A DNA stretch of 64,000 bases, taken from positions 1,178,001 to 1,242,000 of the forward strand of contig MARA01000006.1 of the NCBI GenBank assembly GCA_001792895.1, given 5' to 3'. A program made the position numbers and the translations under genes. This DNA comes from Lentinus brumalis (Eukaryota; Basidiomycota; Agaricomycetes; Polyporales; Polyporaceae). The first letter of the stretch is position 1; every line of letters starts with the position of its first letter. This document shows, piece after piece, positions 11,219-20,867 of this stretch. The notes under the pieces were generated by a model, which saw nothing but the letters and a program-made list of their open reading frames with translations, searched no databases and was not told where the DNA came from.

Positions 11219-12588
11219 TCAAGGCTCCGGAGGAAGAGGGACGGCAACCTTGTCCCGACATTTCCAGCGCAACATCCGGAACGTATGGCGGATATTGCGG
11301 CAGAGGCCAAGGAGCGTTCCCTCGTATACTGGCACCAATCGCGCCCGCAGCTGTCTCTCCGTCAAAGCACCTTGCAGCGAGTTGAAGCGGCGCACGACGT
11401 CAGCCGCGGTCGGCCTCTTCGACGCGCTCTCCTGCAACATGTCCTTGACAAGGGGTGCTAAGAAGGAGACCCGTCTATACTTCTGCGCAATTCGTCAGTG
11501 ATCTTCAATTTCCAAGGACACTAATATCGGACGTGCCATGAGTATCACGGTGCGAACCATTTGCCCGAGACATCTGATGTCGTCCATGAACGGGTCCGAG
11601 GGTCTGTCGTCCAATTGCAGCACCTCGTGTACGGTCATGTTCCTGTCTACGGGAGGGAATTCCAGAGGGCGCCGCGTCACATCCCAGTAGCGTTTGGCGG
11701 AGCCGAACCCCACGAAGTAGTACGTGACAGGGCAATCCGTGCGTGTGCGACGCTTCGCGATACCCTTGAGGTCGCTGCGCTTGTCTCGGACGATGGGATG
11801 ATACCCATCTGGGTACAGGTTTGTAGGGTCATACATGATGCTCGCGGCTTTGATCTCTCTGTGTCAAATCAGCGTCAGAGCAGAACGAGTTGGGACTGCT
11901 GCGCATACCGATGGGCAACGCTCATCCTATGCATGTATGCGACACCCTGAAAAGGAAAAATCAGCGGTCCGCACTGAGGTTCGGGAGGTGGCATGAGCGA
12001 ACGTACCTCGAAGACTTGCTTGAGGAAGGACATGACCTCCCCAACGGTGTCCCACGCAGGGTCATCACATTGGCGCAGAAAAGGCATGACCAGTATCTTT
12101 TGATCATCTTCAAGCAGCTGTTCCAGTAGGGGCACAGTATGGTTATCTGGGTCCCCGCGATCTGGGGAGTATAGCCAATTGACCACTTCGACTTCGTTCA
12201 TCCCGCGAGCCGTCGTTAGGTCGATTCGCTTCAGAGCTACATGTCGTTTGTCTTTGAGGCGTATCGCGTCCACAATGTTCGCGTTCTAATCTCCCGCACT
12301 CTATAGATCAGTACTCAATGACCCAGATAGTATCTCACCACCGCGATCCGTCCTCACCTCGTACCTGTACCAATCCTCGAACTCGCTGGGATGCCGCTTC
12401 GGGTGCTCCTTCCACGACGGTCGCCAATCCTGTCGAAACCGAGGAGGGAGCACATAACCCGCGTAAGGCTCTAGCTCGAGCCACCGAACGCAGTTGCGCC
12501 ACCATATTTCACCTTTGGTGAGTCGGCCAAGATCGTCGGCTTCTGGAACGAGTAACTCGGCGAAGGATTGACGGACTGCGCTAGGCAT
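11219..12588 (-). CDS. Kinase-like array copy D, predicted pseudokinase, 373 aa
   Basis: Five exons, phase-consistent: 12358-12588, 12007-12285, 11909-11946, 11549-11858, 11219-11482. Gene structure matches copies B and C, and the ORF is intact. It keeps the N-terminal RFRQDWRPSWK motif and a lysine in RHVALKRIDL. Key catalytic residues differ: the catalytic loop is HREIKAAS (Asp replaced by Glu, Asn by Ser) and the DFG position reads VGFGSA (Asp replaced by Gly). This predicts loss of phosphotransfer while the fold is kept, as in pseudokinases. The C-terminus ends RDKVAVPLPPEP. A TATAAG element sits about 45 bp upstream of the start on the same strand. Confidence 0.78.
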
Positions 12589-12747
12589 CCTGTAATAAGG
12601 CGGGGAAGGGAGGTAACAAATAGAGAGTGTCCTCTTATAAGTAGGCGGACGGGCGCTTGTGTGCCACTCCATCGCCCCGATGGGTGTCCTTTGTTCTGGC
12701 GATAGTGCTACACCGGAGGCGTTGGCTGGGGGGCCAGAACAAGAGTC

Positions 12748-13960
12748 TTATAGCAGACTCAGTAAAGAATCAAGTAGGAGGTAAGATGCAGAAGTACGTA
12801 TATCATGTACAGCAACGAAGGTGAACAGAACAACAGCTAGCAGAGCGACGAAGGGTGGGATATTGCTTTCTGGCCAGCCGGAGGCCGCCTTGGGCGTGGG
12901 TGATGCGTTACGTCCGGTAAGGTGAGGATCAGTACGCGCGGACAGCTGGTGAACCCCCTTGAGCGTGTTCAATAAAAGACCATCCCTCCGCCTTACGAGA
13001 CGCGTGCGGAGCTGGAGGCATGATATCTCCGACAAGATATCTCCAGATGAAGCTACGACCTCGTCCATGGGCGGACGCTTGTCCGAAAGGGCTTGGGCCA
13101 TCCTGGCGACGAGCGGCTCGCTGACTGTGAGATTCGCATACACCTGAGCAGTAGTGAGCATACTGAGCGATTCCTGGATTACCTGAAGGAGTCCTGTTCA
13201 GATCAGCTCCCAAATTACTACACGTCGGTGCGGGACGGATTTCGCGGTCGGAGTGGATCCTCCAGATGCTCCGGAACCGTCTTGGCCCCGTCGATACCGG
13301 CACCTCCATCGTATTCGTGTTGTCGGCGCTGTACTTTCGCGATATGCCAAAGCCGGATAAGTAGTATCGGACTGAGAGTTCAGTCCGTGTGTAGAGCCTG
13401 ACGAAGCCTTGGTCGTTCAAGTTCTCGATGCTGCTTAGGGATGGGGCGCGAGCAAAGTGAACCTGTATGTTTACACACCGGTGTGCGACGTGATCCTGCT
13501 GCGTGAACCGGAGGCCCTGAGAAACGGAGGAGCGTTTAGCGTCGGGCGGTAAACGAGATTCAGCATACCTCGAACGCTTGACTTTGAGGTTCCACGACCT
13601 CCCCGACGGTATCCAAAGAGGGGGGGGGGTCCTTGAATACTAGTAATCGAAGGAGTGGCACGACGATGATCTCGACATCGGCATGGCTGGGATCTAACAC
13701 ATCAAAAATGGGCCAGCAATGATTCCGCTAATCGGATGAAATGAGGAGAGTCAAGAAGTAGCGTCCTTGACCTGAGTATGACGATGTCACCGTTCGAGGT
13801 ACGCACAGAGTTCATTATCTGTGACCTGCACAGGCAGTAGTCCCTGTTGGAACCTTTCGAGATTCCTTTCATGAAGGCTTTCATCCTGGTATATACCGAT
13901 GTCGAAGGGAATCGCACCAAACCCTCTCCCATACACAGGTAACAGGCTCTCCATCGCATT
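12748..13960 (-). pseudogene. Kinase-like array copy E, degenerate
   Basis: Fragments of the family occur in order: VRTSNGDIVIL near 13800 (matching RISDGRIVVL), a piece resembling FDVLDPSHADVEIIVVPLL in another frame near 13680, GLRFTQQDHVAHR near 13480-13520, TRTELSVRYYLSGFG near 13350-13395 (DFG replaced by GFG), AKTVPEHLED in a shifted frame near 13270, and a C-lobe to a stop at 12748. At least two frameshifts are needed, one beside a run of ten G at 13620-13629. The FWRD N-terminus is missing. Unlike the other copies, the last exon ends with a hydrophobic stretch (PPFVALLAVVLFTFVAV). Confidence 0.65.
13620..13629. repeat. Run of ten G
   Basis: A homopolymer run of ten G within degenerate kinase-like copy E. 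It is a natural slippage or sequencing-error site and lies close to a frame change in that copy. Confidence 0.8.
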
Positions 13961-14513
13961 TGCGTGTGGCGTCCAGGACGTCCGGTGACTAGTCAGAGAC
14001 TCAGAGCAACTTGAATTGATGGCGGACGTTCAAACGAAGCCCACTCACCTGGCAAAAACTAAGACAAAAACCAATCACAGCACATTGTCAATTCGCAACA
14101 AAGAAGAGCAACGCACGTAAATACGCACCCGGACACCATCAGCGCCCCTACACGTCTACTTGAGGCCATCCGTAGGTCAAGTATCTGTGTGGAAGACTTG
14201 CTGGTGAGTGCCGTACTGCGAACATAGAACCAGCAAACGTGTTGAGGACTGTCGGATGAGGTGAGAGCATAAGATCGTGTTGTGATTACTATTGGAGAAT
14301 AGCATGAGGGATGCATGTGTGCAACGGCGACAGGATTATGTGATCTAGGATATACGTTGAACCAGACATAAAGTCGTCCACAAGTCTTGAGCGCACAGAG
14401 GCAGGCGGAGTCATCAAGACCGTAAAGCTGACCACCGTGCTGGAGACTTGTTCACCTCATCAGCCCTCCACTGATACATTTGCGAGGAAATCGCACAGTA
14501 GCGCACCACTGCT
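13961..14513. other. Intergenic region, nothing recognised
   Basis: About 550 bp between the degenerate kinase-like copy and the 3' end of the CDP-diacylglycerol synthase gene. Short open frames here have no recognisable features. Confidence 0.5.
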
Positions 14514-16666
14514 TCAGAGCTTGACAGTCACGCCTTGACTCTCAAGGTACCGCTTGAGGTCCGAGATGAGCTCAAGCTGCTCGTTGACAGTGAGGCCGCT
14601 GACAATGGTCTGGAGCACGGACCCGACGGTGACGTGGTTGTCCCGGATGAGGCTGCTGTAGTAGACATATGTGAACACGCCCATGAGGAACCTATTGCAT
14701 GTTGAATGAGCGATGAGGAAGGACACGACTCGAGGAAGAGACGTACTGGCAGTCCATACGATCCGTCATACCACCGTGACCAGGGATACTGTGACCGAAG
14801 TCCTTGATATCGAAAGCCCGCTTGAAACCAGAGGCGAAGAAACCACCGAACGGCGCGACGAGGGACGCGAAACAGGCCAGAACGAGGAGGTGGAACTGGT
14901 AAGGCGCATAAGGGATTGTCGCGAAGTAGTTGCCCAACTGCGAAAGAGTCAGCATCATACTCGTGTGCTCGTCCACAGCTGAAACTCACCACAGGACCGA
15001 TGAACGCGCGGAGCGGAGACGGCATCTCCCATTCTCGCCACACGAAGATAGGGTTAGGGTTGCAGTGAAGGTCCCCGCTGAACGCGGTAACGCCAAGGTC
15101 GTTCATGGGGCAGATCATGTAGTCGAATCGCATGAAGTAGGTTCCCCACAGCAGACCGAAGACGATGGTGCTGAAGAACGCGCCGACGAAGCCTTCGACA
15201 GTTTTCTTCGGGGACAGCGCTATGAGCGGAGTGCGGCCTACGGTGATGCCCCACACGTATGCGAACACATCGTTGCAGATGACGAGGGATGCGGGTACCC
15301 AGAACCAGATGAGACCCTCGAGGATGTTGTTCACGATGAAGTGACTAGAAGGACACGGGGTTAGAGAAGATACCCGGATAAGAGGCTGAGTTCGCACCTC
15401 GAGACGACAATCAAGAGCAGCGTCATATGGACCCAGCAGAACAACCCAAATTGTTGCTTCAGGTATCCACGCTTCAAAGACAGCACGAAGCCGACAAAGC
15501 CGATGAGGTACAGCATGAAGCTGACGAAACGGTGGTTCGTCGCAAATGGCGTCAACTGCGCGTTGGAGAATACGACGTGCTAAAACAGGTAGGATGCCGG
15601 AGGTTAGCACAGATCCTCACAAGAAACGCCATGTTTACCTTGAAGTAGTAGATGATACTCTCGCCATAGAGGAAGTAGTTCGTGACAGCGAAGAAGTACC
15701 AATTGAGCGTCTTGCTCCATGGGTCGCGCTTGCGTCCATTCTCTGTGCCGCCGGTATCCTGCCTCCGCAAAGAGAAGAGGGACGTAACCTCACGGTACAC
15801 CAGGGTCTGACATAACATGACCAGAACGATCATGTAAGCGTGTCCCATGAGCAGGAGGACTAGCAGAGGGAATGGATTAGGCGATGCCTAGCAAGAGGAA
15901 GAGGACAACACTCACATACGAAACCTCCAATCATGATGAACGTCCAGAGCGTACGCGTTATGAAGCTCTGCCTCTTCTTGACCTGCTCGCTCTGTTCTGG
16001 CGCGACTGCTTTCGCGGGAGGGTTCTCGATGTCGTTGTTCCGTGGCGCGAGGGTCGACCCCTTTGCTGACGGGGTAGGTGCCGCCTCGACAGCCGCGGGA
16101 ACATCGGGGACAATGTAGGCAGGAGGTGGAAGGAGAGGCGAATCAGAGGGAGAGTGTTTAGCTGGGGCTGCTTGAGGTGCTGACCCATTCGCGATGACCG
16201 ATGAGTGTGCAGTGCCATTCGCGGGTGTTGGCACGGCAGGTATGAGTTCCGGTAGTTCCTCCTCCACCTCCTCAACAGCCGACGTCTCCACAGTGTGCGC
16301 ACCTACAGGCTTCTGCGATGGAACACCTTGTGCCGACGCTGGAGGTAGTACGGCCGGCTGGGCAGCTCCTGCAGCTCCTGCAGCTTTCTGGGCCGCTCTG
16401 GCGGCAGCGCGCGCCGCCTTTTCCTGCTGACGTTTCTCTGCACGAGCCAACGCCTTCTGCTTCTTGAGCGCACTTTTGGAAAGCTTGACAGCAGACTCAT
16501 TTGAGCTTGAATGGGATATTTGAGTGGATTGTGACAAATGGGATGAACAACGTCATACGTACCTCTCGGGCTGGGATGAGGGGATCTCCTCCTCTGTCTC
16601 CTCGCCGGACTCAACGCCGAGTGCCTCCCAGGCGGTTTTGGTGGTGAACGGAGGTCGTGAGGACAT
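14514..16666 (-). CDS. CDS1: Phosphatidate cytidylyltransferase (CDP-diacylglycerol synthase), 606 aa
   Basis: Makes CDP-diacylglycerol from CTP and phosphatidic acid, the precursor of phosphatidylinositol, phosphatidylserine and cardiolipin; the family is an integral ER membrane enzyme. Seven exons, fully phase-consistent: 16563-16666, 15916-16505, 15639-15859, 15398-15579, 14990-15344, 14747-14937, 14514-14691. Several membrane spans start at about residue 230 ([19 protein letters not shown]). [13 protein letters not shown] is followed by the family signature at residues 520-546, S-x(2)-K-R...K-D-F-G...G-H-G-G-M-x-D-R-x-D, with all key Lys, Asp, His and Gly present. The first about 230 residues are a long soluble extension with a Lys/Ala-rich helical segment (residues 42-75) and Pro/Ala/Ser linkers. 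The C-terminus is TVKL. Confidence 0.95.
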
Positions 16667-17048
16667 GGCTGGTCGTGGTACGGAAGAGAGAGAAGATGGA
16701 GCTCGCAGTCATGTAGTGACGTTCCTCTCTCTGTGGATTCCACGTGCTCGAAGCTTTGTGGCACGATGCTGAAGCGCTCGGTAACGTTTGCGGCACCAGG
16801 CTACCTTCTCTCGGGACAGAAGTTCGCTGAACCGAGGTGGAACAGATATTATATGGGATACATCGCCACTATAGACACCGATTCTCTGACAGCCACTTCT
16901 ACAGGTACTAAAAAGACATGTGATGTATATGCGATGAGGGATGTGCGACGAACAGCGTGAGGAGAGCAAGTCGAGTATATCGTCCGAGGATGCGTGCGTA
17001 GATGTGTGTTGTGCCTCCGAGTGTGATGATAATAATGTATGAATAACA
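16667..17048. other. Intergenic region between TOP1 3' end and CDS1 start
   Basis: About 380 bp between two minus-strand genes, so it should hold the TOP1 3' UTR and the CDS1 promoter. No further element could be assigned. Confidence 0.5.
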
Positions 17049-20000
17049 TCAGAACTTCCAGTCCGTGTCGACTTCCATCGCCCAGGGGACTGTGCATGCC
17101 GGTGAGGACAGAACAACCGACAGCGAATATACGACGTACATTTCGTCATGAGAGTCTTGGAGAATAGCTTCTCCACCGGAACGCCGTACGCTTTACACCA
17201 AGCAACGGTGATCCTATACAAGCGATGAGCGAGCTGTCAGCGAGGCGGACGATACGACATACCTGGGGTCCAAGTAATTGATTTTACTGACAAGCACGTC
17301 GTTCAACAGGGATCCTACGACCGACGAAGGCGAACTCACCTCGTGCCCAGCGCGACCTCCTTCCCAGCCTCCCTGTCCTCCATCTGCAGCTTGAACGTCT
17401 TGATACGCTCGTCCAGCTTGTCGATGGCCTCCTCGATCTTCTCCGTCGGCTTCTCCTTCTTCAGGGCATGCTTGCCCGTCCCCCGCTCCTTCTTCAACCG
17501 CTTGTACTCCTCCTCTATCTCCTTGATCTTCTCCTTGAGCACCGACTCATCCAGCTGCTCCTTGCTATCCTCCTTCAGCTTCTCGTTGTCCTTCTGGAAC
17601 TTCTTCTCCGCCTTCTCGATTTCCTTCGCTTTCAAGGCGTCCTCGTGATTCGCGATCGCATCGTCGTCCAAGTCCGACTCGTCATCGACGTACTTCTTCT
17701 TCTTCTTGAACTTCGGGTCAATCGCGAACAGTGCGTGACGGAGCTTCATGCGCTCGTACTTCAGGCCGCGCAGCTGAAGCATAGGGACGGGCGTCAACAA
17801 CGTCCACTGAGACAGCGCAGAGAAGGCACACACCTTGTCGCGCATCTTCGACATGGACTGCTCATGCGTCTTGGGCACGGCACGTTGATGGTTACACAGG
17901 ATGGCAACCATACGGTTCGCGTGATTGTAGGCGTTCAGCTTCTCCTGAACAGTGCCTTTCTCTGGCGTGCCCTGGTCGAGGAGTTCTTGGAAGACCTTCG
18001 ACGCGTTGTAGGTACGGAACACCTTCGCCGTCAGACCCTTCATATACGACGCGAGGTGTCGGTTCAAGGCCCCCGTCTGCAACCACACCGGCAAACGTCA
18101 ACGTCATCGATCAAACTCAGATTGGCGGACACACGCACGTTCACTCGGTCGAACAATTCGTCCTCGTCGTTCTTATCATTCTTGAAGATGCGGATGTTCT
18201 TGTACACTTGATCTATGACGGGGACTTCGTTGTAGTATCGAATCGAATCTTTACCAAGGAAGTCGAAGACGAGCTTGTCGGGGGGCTCCAATGTGACATG
18301 TTCGCAACGTAAGGAACAGCAGCCCACTGTGTCCGCCTCGTCTTCACCCTTCTCGTTGCCTGCTCGAAGCGCGAGCTTGTCGATGAAGTACATGGCTGTC
18401 GCACGCTGACGTTCACCCATGTTCTTGCTCTTCAGCGCCTCCTGATAGTCGAGGCGTATCCTGTCGACGTGGTTCTACACAGAAGGATACATAAGGCGAT
18501 AATGTCCCCAAGAACAAGAATGCTGCTGACCTTGAGCTCGCGGGCCTTCTCGAACTTCTGCCAGTCGCTCTGACCCTTGATGGAGCTGCCTGCGGCAAGG
18601 AAGACGTACTTGTAGTTGCCGTTGACGTTCTCGACCCAGTTCGCTAACCAGGTGACTGTGTTGTCGTGTACAACCTCTTTCCACTTGCCCGGCACGTTCG
18701 GTTTTGGGACCTTCGCGTCCTTGCCGATGTTGATGGTGATGTCTTCAGGACGCACACGGAGCTACGACGCCACGTTAGCCATCAGTGATAGCTCAGATAA
18801 AAGGTTATAACCTTGAGGGCGCCCTTCCTTGGGTGGTCACCACGTCCACGGAACAGACCAGGAGGCTCGACGCGGAAGTTGCCAACCTTCTCTTTGCGAC
18901 CATCGAGGAAACAGTGTGTATACGGCGCCTCTGCCGCATCCTTCTCAGCCTTGGCAGCTTTCTTCTCGGCCTGAGTCATCTGTTTCTTCTTCTCCTTCTC
19001 CGCCTCAAAGTACTCGAACATTGGTCTGAAGTCGCATAGCTCCAACTTCGCGATCTTAATGCCGTTCTTCTGCGGTGACCATGAGGGAGGTGCAGGAAGT
19101 GATGACATGGCGAGAGGGACGTACAGGGGGATACTTTTTCAAGATCTTGAGGAAATCGTCAAAGAAGTTCTTGTTGAACGTGGCATCCTTCGCATGGTCG
19201 GTCTCGAGCAGCGCGGCGTAGAATCCTGCAACCTCCTCGGACTCCGGAGGGAGTTCCACAACCTGGCCTGCAGAAACGGTATTGATAGGGAGATTTTCCG
19301 ATGTAACGCATCACGTACCATTGTACTTCATCTTGACATGTTGGGGGAGAGGTTGGTACGGTGGCGGAAAGTACACGCCATTGTGATCCAAAGTCTCCCA
19401 CTTGACGGACCCGTCACGGTTGGCGTTCTGCTCCTCCCACCACCTGTAGGTGTCCTCCGCCTCTTCCTCCTTCTTCGCCTTTCCCTTCTTAGGTGTTGCC
19501 TCCGCATCCTCCTCTTTCTTCACACCCCTCTTCTTCGGCTTGACGTCGTCGGACACCTCCGCCTTCACCTTCTTGGATGCAGGCGCCTTCTTGGCTGGGG
19601 CGCGCTTCTTCTGCAGAGGTTTGTCGTCGTCCGAGAAACTCTCGTCGTCTGCGTCGCTCTCGTCCTTCACCTTCCGCTTGCCCTTCGCCGGCGCCTTCTT
19701 GGGTGGCGCCTTCCTGGGTGGTGCCTTCTTGGGTGGTGGTGTCCCGTCCTCAGACTCGATGTCCGGCTCAGACTCCTCCTCCTGCTTCGCCTTCTTCTTG
19801 GGTGGTCGACCCTTCCCCTTCGCCGCCGCGGCCTTACCCTTGGTGGCTGCAGCCTTGCCCTTGCCGTTAGCCGCGCGCTTGGGTTTGCCCAACGGCGCGT
19901 CGTCGTCGTCGTCGTCGTCGTCTTCCGACTCGATTATGGCCTTGCTGCTCCGCGAGGCACGCTTGCCATTTGCGCTGGTTGCCTTAGTTGTGGTCGCCTC

Positions 20001-20370
20001 GACCGCGCCTGGCATAGGCACTGCCGCCGTCTTGAGCTTCGCAGGCGACGAGGCAAGAGGCTTGTCATCCTCGCTGGACGACTCGACGGCTATGGGCTTC
20101 TTCCGTTTGAGTGTCCGGGTGTCCGGGGTCGCTGGCTCGGACTTGGTACGAGTGGTTTGGGACTGTACTCGGGATGGTCAGGTCCATCCGCCACAGCAGT
20201 TGCGAATTACTCACTAATGGAATGTCGTCGTCCTCACTCATAGAGGAGTCATCTTTGACCCGTCCGTTCCCATTCTGAGCAACGTGTCCGTTGTGCGCGC
20301 CGTTGGTGGTGGTGGGTTTGACGCTAAGAGGCGCATCGTCGTCAGAGAACATGGAGACATCGCCAGACAT
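17049..20370 (-). CDS. TOP1: DNA topoisomerase I (type IB), 927 aa
   Basis: Relaxes supercoils by transient single-strand cleavage in the nucleus. Eleven exons, fully phase-consistent: 20215-20370, 19319-20162, 19125-19267, 18812-19069, 18531-18761, 18139-18474, 17834-18076, 17340-17773, 17263-17286, 17140-17213, 17049-17089. The N-terminal third is a charged Lys/Glu/Asp tail with an Asp-8 run, typical of eukaryotic enzymes. The core follows ([41 protein letters not shown], then the TGALNRH region), then a coiled linker. The C-terminal domain contains SKINY886[11 protein letters not shown], in which Y886 is the nucleophile. The catalytic Tyr lies on a 24-nt exon. The intron 17774-17833 is 60 nt, in frame and stop-free, so retention would add 20 residues; yeast alignment from memory supports removal. 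Confidence 0.96.
19899..19923. repeat. GTC trinucleotide run coding for eight Asp
   Basis: A near-perfect GTC run on the plus strand (GAC on the coding strand) inside TOP1 exon 2 encodes an Asp-8 stretch in the disordered N-terminal tail. Expected to be length-variable. Confidence 0.8.
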
Positions 20371-20678
20371 AGCGGGGAGGGGAGCGAGGACCGTAGAGAC
20401 AGACAGATGGTGGTAAGAGGGCAAGAAGGAATGGACGTGAGACAAGAAAAGCAAGCTGGGGAAGAGTGCCAGCTCCGATCTGTTGAAGTATCACCGAACC
20501 TGCCCTGAACATGCATCATCCCGTGCCTCGGCGCCTAGCGTGGGCTGCACTGCGGGCGGCAAAGGGCGTCGGACGAACGTTGTCAGTGTCTCCTCCTCGC
20601 CGCTGCCTGCGTCGAACAATCAACTCGTTTGTACCTCGAGTAGTCTGTCTTGCTCACCTCTCATCTCATTGTCTCCAG
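20371..20678. promoter_or_regulatory. Bidirectional promoter, TOP1 / complex I subunit
   Basis: 308 bp separate the divergent starts of TOP1 (minus, 20370) and the NDUFB3-like gene (plus, 20679). The stretch just before 20679 ends in TCTCCAG, so a 5' UTR intron ending at the ATG is possible. No specific binding sites were identified. Confidence 0.5.
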
Positions 20679-20867
20679 ATGTCTTCACAGCAAGACCCCC
20701 GGCTCTTCCGCGACCCCTGGGCGAAACGCGAGGCCTGGCGCAAGCACCCAGTCTTCGCCCGCCGTGCCATGTTTGCACGTGCGTTTCCTGGGTTTGGCGT
20801 TGCGCTAGTCGCATTCACCACCTACGTTATCGCGGAGAACATGTTGACGAAGGGGGAGTCGCACTGA
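20679..20867 (+). CDS. NADH:ubiquinone oxidoreductase B12 (NDUFB3)-like subunit, 62 aa
   Basis: Accessory subunit of mitochondrial complex I, inner membrane. The 62-residue protein begins MSSQQDPRLFRDPWAKREAW and has the DPWxKREAWRxHPxF signature of the B12 family, then one membrane segment (FPGFGVALVAFTTYVIAEN) and a short tail. The length fits fungal members of this small family. The ATG at 20679 is chosen because homology starts there, although the frame is open upstream to 20511 and a splice acceptor directly precedes it. Single exon in the coding part. Confidence 0.85.
   Translation: MSSQQDPRLFRDPWAKREAWRKHPVFARRAMFARAFPGFGVALVAFTTYVIAENMLTKGESH

Noticed and set aside
17468..18211. 247-codon plus-strand ORF with Leu-rich translation
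   Set aside because: Antisense shadow of the TOP1 linker region, which is rich in AAG and GAG codons.
19059..20243. 394-codon plus-strand ORF opposite TOP1 exons 2-3
   Set aside because: It is the antisense of the Lys/Glu/Asp-rich TOP1 tail, giving a Leu/Arg-biased translation with no domain. The minus-strand TOP1 model explains the sequence fully.
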